NCBI RefSeq assembly: GCF_023653455.1
Contig: NZ_JAKEDR010000183.1
Coordinates: forward strand, 1-6,503
From: Paraclostridium ghonii
Lineage (GTDB): Bacteria; Bacillota; Clostridia; Peptostreptococcales; Peptostreptococcaceae
Reading direction: 5' to 3'
DNA: 6,503 nt
The position numbers and the translations under genes are program-made. Position 1 is the first letter of the stretch; every line of letters begins with the position of its first letter. The notes beneath the pieces were generated by a model, which was not told where the DNA came from, searched no databases, and saw only the letters and a program-made list of their open reading frames with translations. Below, piece after piece: positions 1 through 5,031 of the stretch.

Positions 1-273
1 GTATTAATAGGAATAAACTTAGTTAATGGAGAAATTTCAAAAGAAATACAGAAATTTATAGAAAATAACGTAGAAGAATTTAAATTTAAAAAAGTAGGTT
101 TATTTACAGTAAATAAAGATGAAAAGCAAATTAACTATATAGATAACACTTTACCAGAAGAGTTTACAGGATTAATAGATTTTGAAGAACATTTTAAAAA
201 AGAAGACAATGAAAAAATATATGATTTTATAGAAGTTTTAAATAATAACTTAGCATTAGCTTGCAATTACTAA
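1..273 (+). CDS. Flavodoxin-like protein, C-terminal part (5' end outside window)
   Basis: An open frame runs from base 1 to TAA at 271-273, giving 90 residues with no start codon in the window, so this is the C-terminal portion only. The visible part starts with VLIGINLVNGEISKEIQKFI and continues through a short stretch ending KKVGLFTV. This fits the central beta strand, glycine loop, helix and next strand (vviGs...Gk...e...Fi...l..Kkv.lF.v) of flavodoxin-domain proteins of the protoporphyrinogen-oxidase (HemG)/Flavodoxin_5 type. Such proteins bind FMN in the cytoplasm and move electrons. The usual family length is about 150-180 residues, so the missing N-terminus would hold the FMN phosphate-binding loop. 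The redox partner cannot be told from this fragment. The family assignment rests on pattern resemblance in a short region and is moderately sure; that the frame is coding is much surer. A strong terminator follows. Confidence 0.6.
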   Translation, partial: VLIGINLVNGEISKEIQKFIENNVEEFKFKKVGLFTVNKDEKQINYIDNTLPEEFTGLIDFEEHFKKEDNEKIYDFIEVLNNNLALACNY

Positions 274-312
274 AGTAGCCCATTGTAATATTGACAAAAT
301 ATATATTTAACT

Positions 313-360
313 AAATCACTAGTTATATAGAAACTATATAGCTAGTGATTTTTAATTTTT
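313..360 (+). terminator. Intrinsic terminator after the flavodoxin-like gene
   Basis: The arms at 313-330 (AAATCACTAGTTATATAG) and 334-351 (CTATATAGCTAGTGATTT) pair over 18 positions with a single G-U wobble and an AAA loop. They are followed by a T-rich tail (TTTAATTTTT, 351-360). It lies 40 bases after the stop at 273 and before the small gene at 421, so it isolates the two transcription units. Confidence 0.88.
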
Positions 361-378
361 AAAAAGGTTAATATATAT

Positions 379-384
379 TATAAT
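379..384 (+). promoter_or_regulatory. Possible -10 element for the 59-residue gene
   Basis: A perfect TATAAT lies at 379-384, downstream of the terminator and 36 bases before the start codon at 421. The position 17 bases upstream holds only TTTTTA (356-361), a poor -35 match inside the terminator's T-tract. In sequence this A+T-rich a TATAAT can arise by chance. The gene does need a promoter here, because the preceding terminator is strong. Confidence 0.35.
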
Positions 385-420
385 AAAATTAAGTCAAATT
401 ATATTTTAAGGAGAATAGAT

Positions 421-600
421 ATGGGAAGATTATTAGAATTAAATATGGAATCAGATGGATTAGAGCTTGCAAGAAATTTTTGTAGAGATAATAATTTAAT
501 GCTTTTAAGTAATAATATAGAAGAAGATAGCTTGATAGTAATGGATAGAAGTTGTAATACAAAAAGAATCTATATTAAAGATGGTGAGTGGTCATTATAA
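421..600 (+). CDS. Small 59-residue protein of unknown function
   Basis: ATG at 421 is preceded by AAGGAGA (408-414), with AGGAG seven bases from the start, a strong Clostridia-type ribosome binding site. The frame stays open for 59 codons to TAA at 598-600. The protein begins MGRLLELNMESDGLELARNF and ends with a strand-like IYIKDGEWSL. It has no signal peptide, membrane segment or recognisable motif. The two cysteines (C21, C45) are not arranged as a CXXC. The pattern suggests a small soluble alpha/beta protein: a helix around residues 11-24, then short strands around 26-30, 38-42 and 49-53. I do not recognise the family. The gene is bracketed by a terminator upstream (313-360) and another at its stop codon (599-640), so it appears to be transcribed alone. 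That layout, the ribosome binding site and normal codon use support a real gene. Confidence 0.75.
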   Translation: MGRLLELNMESDGLELARNFCRDNNLMLLSNNIEEDSLIVMDRSCNTKRIYIKDGEWSL

Positions 601-640
601 AATAAGAAAATAGGAGTATATGCTCCTATTTTCTTATTTT
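599..640. terminator. Bidirectional terminator shared by the small gene and the lysR-type gene
   Basis: This is a perfect 18-bp inverted repeat: 599-616 pairs with 623-640 around a six-base loop (TATATG, 617-622). The core arm is TAGGAG/CTCCTA, flanked by A runs on one side and T runs on the other, so a U-rich tail forms in either direction. It begins in the TAA of the plus-strand small gene. The 3' arm contains the stop codon of the minus-strand regulator gene (634-636). One hairpin therefore ends two convergent genes. Confidence 0.9.
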
Positions 641-1542
641 GTAATTAATTCTATAAATTCACTAGCTATAGGAGAAAGTCGTATTTCCTTAAGCTTAATC
701 CACCCTAGTGTAGTTGTAGGCAAACTATCTATAGGTATATATCTTCCTGTATGGGAATTGTCAAAAAATAATTTTGTATAGCTATTTTCTAATTTTATAA
801 TTAAAGTTACAGCATTAATAGACTCCATAGTGTAAATTAAAGCTCCATAATCAGATACTAGTATATTATTTTTAAATGATAGTTTACTTTTATAAAGATT
901 ATTTGAATATAAAGCATTATAGTCATCGTGATTGCATGTAACTAGAGGATATTCAAACAAGTCATCAATAAATAAATTTTCTTCATTAAATAAAGGGTGA
1001 CTATCTAGTATATAACCGTGTAGGTTACCGCAAGTTATAGGATTAAATTCAATGTTTTTAGATTTAAAAAGTTTATTCCATAAATCTACATGTTCGTTTG
1101 ATATAGAAATTATACCTACATCTGCTTTCTTTCTTGCAACATCATCTAAAACTTCAAAATAGTGAGAGTGTTTTATCTTAAAATTAGTAAGACAATCATT
1201 ATAACTAGAATGAAGATTTAAAAATTTATCCATGATATAAGAAAAAGATTGAGTAGATAAAGAAAAATTAATAGGAGTCAATGGTTTATCACTAGACCCT
1301 ATTGAATTAATATTTTCTATATCTTTATAAATTGATTGTGCATACTCTAAAAACTGTGAACCTTTAGACGTAACAGCAACTCCTCTGGAACACCTTTCAA
1401 AAACTTTAAAGCCAATATCTTCTTCTAGGTTTTTTATAGATGCACTTAAGTTAGGCTGAGTTAGAAGTAAGTTTTTAGCAGCTTTAGATATAGAACCACA
1501 TCTTGCAATTTCAAGGGCATAAATAATTTGTTCAAGCTTCAT
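634..1542 (-). CDS. LysR-family transcriptional regulator
   Basis: This encodes a 302-residue cytoplasmic DNA-binding regulator of the usual LysR length (about 290-310). The N-terminal winged helix-turn-helix is clear: residues 1-15 MKLEQIIYALEIARC, then GSISKAAKNLLLTQPNLSAS (16-35) with the typical A-A-L-T-Q-P-x-L-S residues. EEDIGFKVFER and GVAVTSKG (54-61) follow, leading into the linker helix (62-80). Residues from about 90 to 300 form the divergent effector-binding domain; its ligand cannot be read from sequence. The start at 1540-1542 is favoured by GGAGG six bases upstream (plus-strand 1549-1553). It is transcribed divergently from the M20 amidohydrolase gene with 156 bases between the start codons. 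This is the classic arrangement in which a LysR protein represses itself and controls its neighbour. I infer that its inducer is related to the amidohydrolase substrate or product. Confidence 0.93.
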   Translation of the reverse strand: MKLEQIIYALEIARCGSISKAAKNLLLTQPNLSASIKNLEEDIGFKVFERCSRGVAVTSKGSQFLEYAQSIYKDIENINSIGSSDKPLTPINFSLSTQSFSYIMDKFLNLHSSYNDCLTNFKIKHSHYFEVLDDVARKKADVGIISISNEHVDLWNKLFKSKNIEFNPITCGNLHGYILDSHPLFNEENLFIDDLFEYPLVTCNHDDYNALYSNNLYKSKLSFKNNILVSDYGALIYTMESINAVTLIIKLENSYTKLFFDNSHTGRYIPIDSLPTTTLGWIKLKEIRLSPIASEFIELITK

Positions 1543-1698
1543 ACGATTCCTCCAATTGTAGATATAAATATTATTTATATGTAAGTATAAATAATATAGA
1601 TTTTATAAAAATAATAACTAATAGTAATATTAAATTATACATTAAATAAGAAAAATATATCAACTTACTTAAATACATTTATCTTGGAGGTAATTAAA
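1543..1698. promoter_or_regulatory. Divergent control region between lysR-type and amidohydrolase genes
   Basis: This 156-base, nearly pure A/T region must carry promoters for both genes and probably the regulator's operator. A perfect inverted repeat ATATAAAT-ATT-ATTTATAT occupies 1562-1580 and contains a T-N11-A dyad (1565-1577), the general LysR box shape. A similar but imperfect T-N11-A stretch (TATAAATAATATA, 1586-1598) is centred 21 bases away, about two helical turns, as expected for recognition and activation sites. T-N11-A is weak evidence in such A/T-rich sequence. TATACA at 1636-1641 is a possible -10 for the amidohydrolase gene, but I see no good -35. The ribosome binding sites at either end are GGAGG (minus, 1549-1553) and GGAGG (plus, 1686-1690). 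Confidence 0.5.
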
Positions 1699-2877
1699 AT
1701 GTTAAAATACGATGAAAACATAAGTGAATATATAATTAAGTGTAGACGAGATTTACACCAAATTCCAGAGGTAGGGTTAAATTTACCAAAGACTGTGGAA
1801 TATGTAAAAAATGAATTAAACAATATGGATATAGATTATAAAGAATTTAAAAATTGTACAGGAATTTCAGCGTTAATAGGTAAAAATAAAAATGGTAAAG
1901 TCATAGCTTTAAGAGCTGATATGGATGCACTTCCAATAATTGAAGAAACTCAAATCGATTTTAAATCAACAAATGGAAATATGCATGGATGTGGACATGA
2001 TACTCATACCGCAATGTTATTAGGTGCGGCAAAAATTCTAAAAGCAAATGAAGATAAATTAAATGGACAAGTTAAGCTAATATTCCAACCAGGAGAAGAA
2101 TACGGTGGTGGAGCAAAAGTAATGATAGACGAGGGAGTATTAGAGAATCCTAAAGTAGATGCTATGATAGCTCAGCACGTTATGAGTATGCCATACTTAA
2201 AACCTGGTCAACTTGTAACAAAAAAGGGTGGAATGATGGCTTCATCTGATAGCTTTAAAGTGAAAATTATTGGAAAAGGTGCACATGCATCTACTCCAGA
2301 ATTTTCAAAAGACCCAATATTTATGACAAATCAAATTATAAATATGATACAGGGAATATCAACTAGAGAAAATGATGTCCAAAATCCTATTGTAATAAGT
2401 ATAGCTAATATAAAAAGTGAACAACCATCAACTCCTGTATATAACATAATTCCTAATTATGTTGAATTGTTAGGGACTGTTAGATGTTTAGAAAATGAAT
2501 CGAGAGATTTTGTAAATAAAAGGTTAGAAGAAATTGTAGATGGGGTAACAAAAACTATGGGTGGAAGCTACGAATACGAGTATGAATACGGATATCCAGC
2601 CCTTAACAACGATAGTGATATGGTTGATTACTTACTAAATGTTTGTGATAGCGTGTTTGGAAAAAACTCCATGCTACTTTTACCAAAGGGAGCTATGGGA
2701 GGTGAAGATGCTTCGTATTATTTTGAAAAGGTTCCAGGTGTATATTATGGACTAAACTCCGTAATAGAGGGAGAAGAAGTATATCCCCTGCATAATCCAA
2801 AAGTAAAACTTAATGAAGCTGTATTAGAAAAAGGGTGTAAAGTCTTAGTAGAAGGAGCTATGAATTTTTTAAAATAA
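1699..2877 (+). CDS. M20-family metallo-amidohydrolase (N-acyl-amino acid/aminoacylase type)
   Basis: This encodes a 392-residue cytoplasmic zinc/metal hydrolase of the M20D branch (hippurate hydrolase, N-acyl-L-amino acid and IAA-amino acid amidohydrolases), which cleaves the amide bond of N-acylated amino acids or related small amides. Visible motifs in order are RRDLHQIPEVG (16-26), ALRADMDALPI (70-80), MHGCGHDTHT (95-104), FQPGEE (129-134), AQHV (158-161), the lid-domain GKGAHAS (193-199), and PLHNP (363-367). By comparison with the family, C98, H100, E134, H160 and H365 are the expected metal ligands and E133 the general base; all are present, so the enzyme looks intact. The frame also has a TTG at 1684, but its GGAGG (1686-1690) is the ribosome binding site for ATG 1699, eight bases on, so I chose 1699. 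The divergent LysR gene is the probable regulator. The exact substrate is unknown, and a diaminopimelate-deacetylase-like role cannot be excluded. No convincing terminator follows before the next promoter. Confidence 0.92.
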   Translation: MLKYDENISEYIIKCRRDLHQIPEVGLNLPKTVEYVKNELNNMDIDYKEFKNCTGISALIGKNKNGKVIALRADMDALPIIEETQIDFKSTNGNMHGCGHDTHTAMLLGAAKILKANEDKLNGQVKLIFQPGEEYGGGAKVMIDEGVLENPKVDAMIAQHVMSMPYLKPGQLVTKKGGMMASSDSFKVKIIGKGAHASTPEFSKDPIFMTNQIINMIQGISTRENDVQNPIVISIANIKSEQPSTPVYNIIPNYVELLGTVRCLENESRDFVNKRLEEIVDGVTKTMGGSYEYEYEYGYPALNNDSDMVDYLLNVCDSVFGKNSMLLLPKGAMGGEDASYYFEKVPGVYYGLNSVIEGEEVYPLHNPKVKLNEAVLEKGCKVLVEGAMNFLK

Positions 2878-2916
2878 ATAGTAACATAATTAATATACTT
2901 TGAATATAAATTAATA

Positions 2917-2945
2917 TTGACACTAATATAATTATTTGATACAAT
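2917..2945 (+). promoter_or_regulatory. Vegetative promoter of the metal-exporter leader
   Basis: A perfect -35 TTGACA (2917-2922), a 17-base spacer and a -10 TACAAT (2940-2945) give an almost ideal housekeeping sigma promoter. Initiation is expected near 2952, about 18 bases before the first helix of the riboswitch. A strong promoter without a visible protein operator fits a gene controlled after initiation, by the leader RNA. Confidence 0.85.
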
Positions 2946-2969
2946 CAAAGCTAATTTTAACATGTTAAA

Positions 2970-3046
2970 TAGATTTATCAGGCACAGATTAATAAGTGCC
3001 GGGTTTCTTAGGAAGCAGTGGAGATATGAATCCATGGGATAGTTTA
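2970..3046 (+). promoter_or_regulatory. NiCo (czcD-type) riboswitch aptamer, cobalt/nickel sensing
   Basis: The leader folds as a four-helix junction matching my memory of the NiCo class. P1 is 2970-2975 with 3041-3046 (A/U and G-U pairs). The first junction is AUCA (2977-2980), followed by GGC. P2 is GGCAC/GUGCC (2981-2985/2996-3000), then GGG. P3 is GUUUC-UUAG-GAAGC (3003-3016), then a single A. P4 is GUGGA/UCCAU (3018-3022/3031-3035), and GGGA (3036-3039) leads back to P1. The conserved segments CAGGC, GCCGGG, GC-A, and GGGAnAG occur in the order and spacing of the known cobalt-bound aptamer. Known members bind Co2+ or Ni2+ cooperatively and turn on czcD-type exporters, which is the gene found 47 bases downstream. 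This copy is compact: its P2 lacks the internal loop I recall in the crystallised example. No covariance search was possible. Confidence 0.8.
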
Positions 3047-3070
3047 AAAACTTTTCCATGGATTTTTTTT
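3028..3070 (+). terminator. Riboswitch-controlled terminator of the exporter leader
   Basis: A long stem pairs 3029-3037 (AATCCATGG) perfectly with 3056-3064 (CCATGGATT). It continues inward through 3038-3044 with 3049-3055, with one U-U mismatch and one G-U pair, around a four-base loop. An unbroken run of eight T (3063-3070) follows. The 5' arm uses the 3' strands of aptamer helices P4 and P1 plus the GGGA junction. Terminator and aptamer are therefore mutually exclusive: metal binding should hold the aptamer and allow read-through, giving an ON switch. Confidence 0.88.
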
Positions 3071-3092
3071 ATAAAATTTAGGAGGGGTATTT

Positions 3093-3980
3093 ATGTTATC
3101 TGATAATTATAAAAAAGTAAAACAAGTTTTATGGATAATATTATTTGCAAATATAGGAGTTGCAATATTAAAAATAGCAATTGGGAGCCTTATAAAAAGT
3201 GCAAGTATGACTGCAGATGGATTTCACTCAGTATCTGATGGTACATCAAATATTGTAGGATTAATAGGAATCTCTCTAGCATCTAAGCCAAAGGATAAAG
3301 AACATCCATATGGGCACAAGAAATTTGAAGTTATATCAGGGCTATTTATAGGAGCGATGCTTTTATTTATAGGGGTAAAAATAATTATTGAAGGTATTTC
3401 AAAATTTCAACATCCAGTCAGCCCGACAATAACAGTTGGAAGCTTAATTATTTTAATTTTAACACTTATAATAAATATATTTGTATGCACTTATGAATAT
3501 AAAATAGGAAAAAAATTAAATAGCTATATACTAATATCAGATTCACTGCACACTAAAAGTGATATATTTGTATCTGTTGGAGTTTTACTAACTTTAGTTG
3601 GAGTAAGAGTAGGACTTCCATCTATAATTGACCCTATAGCATCTTTAGTTGTTGCATGTTTTATACTTCATGCATCATATGAAATTTTTAAATCTACAAT
3701 AGATGTTTTAGTTGATAAAGCTATAATTGATGAAGAAACTATAAAAGGTATACTTAAAAAGTTTGATGAAATAAAAGATGCGCATAATATTAGAAGTAGA
3801 GGTAGTGAGAATGATGTTCATATAGATATGCACATCATGGTGGAACCTAATATAACTGTTGAACAATCTCATAAGTTAAATCATGATATTGAAGAGCTTA
3901 TAAGAAAAGATATAAATAAAAGTGCTCAAGTTATAATTCATATAGAGCCGTTTTATAATAAAAAAACCACTAATATATAA
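3093..3980 (+). CDS. Cation diffusion facilitator (CDF) metal exporter, probably Co2+/Ni2+
   Basis: This is a 295-residue inner-membrane antiporter exporting divalent metal in exchange for protons, of normal length for a bacterial CDF. Six membrane segments lie at roughly 11-33, 41-62, 82-101, 113-133, 147-172 and 176-194. A cytoplasmic ferredoxin-like domain follows, containing VHIDMHIMVEP (242-252) and HIEPF (283-287). Transport-site residues are H45 and D49 in ADGFHSVSD (41-49) and H153 and D157 in DSLHTKSD (150-157), aligning with D45, D49, H153 and D157 of E. coli YiiP. The site is therefore HD-HD, not DD-HD. The family motif HPYGHKKFE is at 71-79. ATG 3093 has GGAGGGG at 3081-3087. Motifs alone would suggest zinc, cobalt, nickel or cadmium. 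The NiCo-like riboswitch in the leader argues for cobalt and nickel detoxification, which is inference. It appears to be a single-gene unit, ending before the ddl promoter. Confidence 0.93.
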   Translation: MLSDNYKKVKQVLWIILFANIGVAILKIAIGSLIKSASMTADGFHSVSDGTSNIVGLIGISLASKPKDKEHPYGHKKFEVISGLFIGAMLLFIGVKIIIEGISKFQHPVSPTITVGSLIILILTLIINIFVCTYEYKIGKKLNSYILISDSLHTKSDIFVSVGVLLTLVGVRVGLPSIIDPIASLVVACFILHASYEIFKSTIDVLVDKAIIDEETIKGILKKFDEIKDAHNIRSRGSENDVHIDMHIMVEPNITVEQSHKLNHDIEELIRKDINKSAQVIIHIEPFYNKKTTNI

Positions 3981-3983
3981 AAC

Positions 3984-4013
3984 TTGACGACAAGTGGTAC
4001 TTTAAGATATAAT
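3984..4013 (+). promoter_or_regulatory. Promoter of ddl
   Basis: TTGACG (3984-3989), an 18-base spacer and a perfect TATAAT (4008-4013) lie just after the exporter stop codon. Initiation near 4020 gives a leader of about 54 bases before the ddl start. Two small inverted repeats overlap the -35: ACTTG-ACGA-CAAGT (3982-3995) and ACCACT/AGTGGT (3966-3971/3993-3998). They could be an operator or a weak terminator for the exporter gene, and neither role is established. No T-run follows. Confidence 0.72.
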
Positions 4014-4073
4014 CCATAAATCATATACTATATAAGTAGTAACTTAAAAAGATGATAATTAGGAGTGAAATAG

Positions 4074-4970
4074 ATGAAAATAGCAGTTATAATGGGTGGT
4101 ATATCTTCAGAAAGAGAAGTATCATTAAAATCAGGAGAAGAAGTCTTTAATAATATAGATAAAAATAGATATGAACCAGTAAAAATTGTACTAAACGATA
4201 AAAAGGATATATTCACTAAGTTAACAGATGATATAGATTTTGCATTTTTAGCGCTTCATGGTAAATTTGGAGAAGATGGGTGCGTACAATCTATTTTAGA
4301 AGCTATGGATATTCCATACTCAGGATGCAATCCATTAACTAGTGCTTTATGCATGGATAAAAATATGACTAAAAAAATATTAAGAGATTCTAAATTACCA
4401 ACTGCCCCTTGGACAGTAGTTAGAAAAATAGAAGATATAGATTATGAAGAAATAGAAAAAATAGGATATCCAGTATTTATTAAACCAAATAGTGGAGGAT
4501 CAAGCGTAGCAACATTTTTAATAAAATCTAAAGAAGAAGTACTTGATGCAGTCAAAAAAGGATTAGAAGTTGATGATTGTGTAATGATAGAAAAATATAT
4601 AAGAGGTGGAGAATATACATCATTCATATTAAATGGAGAAGTATTCCCTACTATATCAATAAAAGCAAATTCAGAGTTTTTTGATTTTGAGTCAAAATAT
4701 AGTTTAAATGGAGCTACAGAAGAAGTTGTATATTTAGAAAAAGAATTACAAGAAAAAGTAAATGAAATATCTAAAGTATGTTGGGAAGCATTTAATTGCA
4801 AAGCGTATGTAAGAGTAGATGTAATAATAAGTGATGAAGTGCCATATGTATTAGAATTAAATACATTACCAGGAATGACTCAAACTAGCTTAATACCAAG
4901 AAGTGCAAAGGCAAATGGAATTGGGTTTAGTGATTTAATAGATAAAATAATAAAGTATTCTTTAAATTAA
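4074..4970 (+). CDS. ddl: D-alanine--D-alanine ligase
   Basis: This encodes a 298-residue cytoplasmic ATP-grasp ligase that joins two D-alanines to make the dipeptide added to peptidoglycan precursors by MurF. The N-terminal domain has GGISSEREVSLKSG (8-21), with E15 at the same position as the D-Ala1-binding glutamate of E. coli DdlB. LHGKFGEDG (61-69) and CMDKNMTK (93-100) follow. The ATP-grasp part has KPNSGGSSV (137-145) and an omega-loop KY (208-209), the D-alanine-type tyrosine, not the histidine seen in VanA-type D-lactate ligases. R247, D249, E261 and N263 (in LELNTLPGMT, 260-269) serve Mg-ATP binding and catalysis, and TSLIP (271-275) closes the active site. AGGAGTG (4061-4067) precedes ATG 4074. 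The gene stands alone with its own promoter and terminator, away from any mur/fts cluster. It is at the short end of the family, but all expected motifs are present. Confidence 0.96.
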   Translation: MKIAVIMGGISSEREVSLKSGEEVFNNIDKNRYEPVKIVLNDKKDIFTKLTDDIDFAFLALHGKFGEDGCVQSILEAMDIPYSGCNPLTSALCMDKNMTKKILRDSKLPTAPWTVVRKIEDIDYEEIEKIGYPVFIKPNSGGSSVATFLIKSKEEVLDAVKKGLEVDDCVMIEKYIRGGEYTSFILNGEVFPTISIKANSEFFDFESKYSLNGATEEVVYLEKELQEKVNEISKVCWEAFNCKAYVRVDVIISDEVPYVLELNTLPGMTQTSLIPRSAKANGIGFSDLIDKIIKYSLN

Positions 4971-4980
4971 TAATTATATA

Positions 4981-5016
4981 AAAATAAGCTAATTCAAAAT
5001 TGAATTAGCTTATTTT
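4981..5016. terminator. Bidirectional terminator between ddl and the symporter gene
   Basis: This is a perfect 16-bp inverted repeat: AAAATAAGCTAATTCA (4981-4996), loop AAAT, and its exact complement (5001-5016). A runs flank one arm and T runs the other, so it can end transcription from both strands. It lies 10 bases after the ddl stop and 15 bases past the stop of the convergent minus-strand symporter gene. Confidence 0.9.
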
Positions 5017-5031
5017 AGTTATTTTATAAAA

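Noticed and set aside
291..296. Perfect TTGACA after the flavodoxin-like gene, as a promoter
   Set aside because: No acceptable -10 lies 16-18 bases downstream (the site reads AAATCA/AATCAC), and the next element is a strong terminator that would stop any transcript at once.
1684..1698. Upstream TTG start adding five residues to the amidohydrolase
   Set aside because: The GGAGG at 1686-1690 would be inside the coding region and is ideally placed for ATG 1699. The added residues are just the translated ribosome binding site.
2563..2598. Repeated Tyr-Glu codons in the amidohydrolase as an expanded repeat
   Set aside because: The short alternating YEYEYEYGYP stretch resembles a common beta-strand segment of M20D enzymes and is too short and irregular to be a repeat tract.
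2970..3046. Other riboswitch classes for the leader (yybP-ykoY manganese, M-box, c-di-GMP, fluoride, T-box)
   Set aside because: The conserved cores I know for those classes are absent, including the T-box UGGNACCGCG-type sequence. The NiCo segments and the downstream CDF exporter fit instead.
2745..3059. Minus-strand open frame of 104 codons across the end of the amidohydrolase gene and the riboswitch leader
   Set aside because: It overlaps antisense a conserved enzyme's C-terminus and a structured leader with its promoter. It resembles no family and has no supporting ribosome binding site.
4442..4801. Minus-strand open frame antisense to ddl
   Set aside because: It lies wholly within a clearly conserved gene, has a serine/phenylalanine-rich composition typical of antisense frames, and shows no motif. 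The same applies to the frame at 4028-4216.
4074..4970. VanA/VanB-type D-alanine--D-lactate ligase
   Set aside because: The omega loop has the KY of D-alanine ligases, not the VanA-type histidine, and no vanH/vanX-like neighbours are present.
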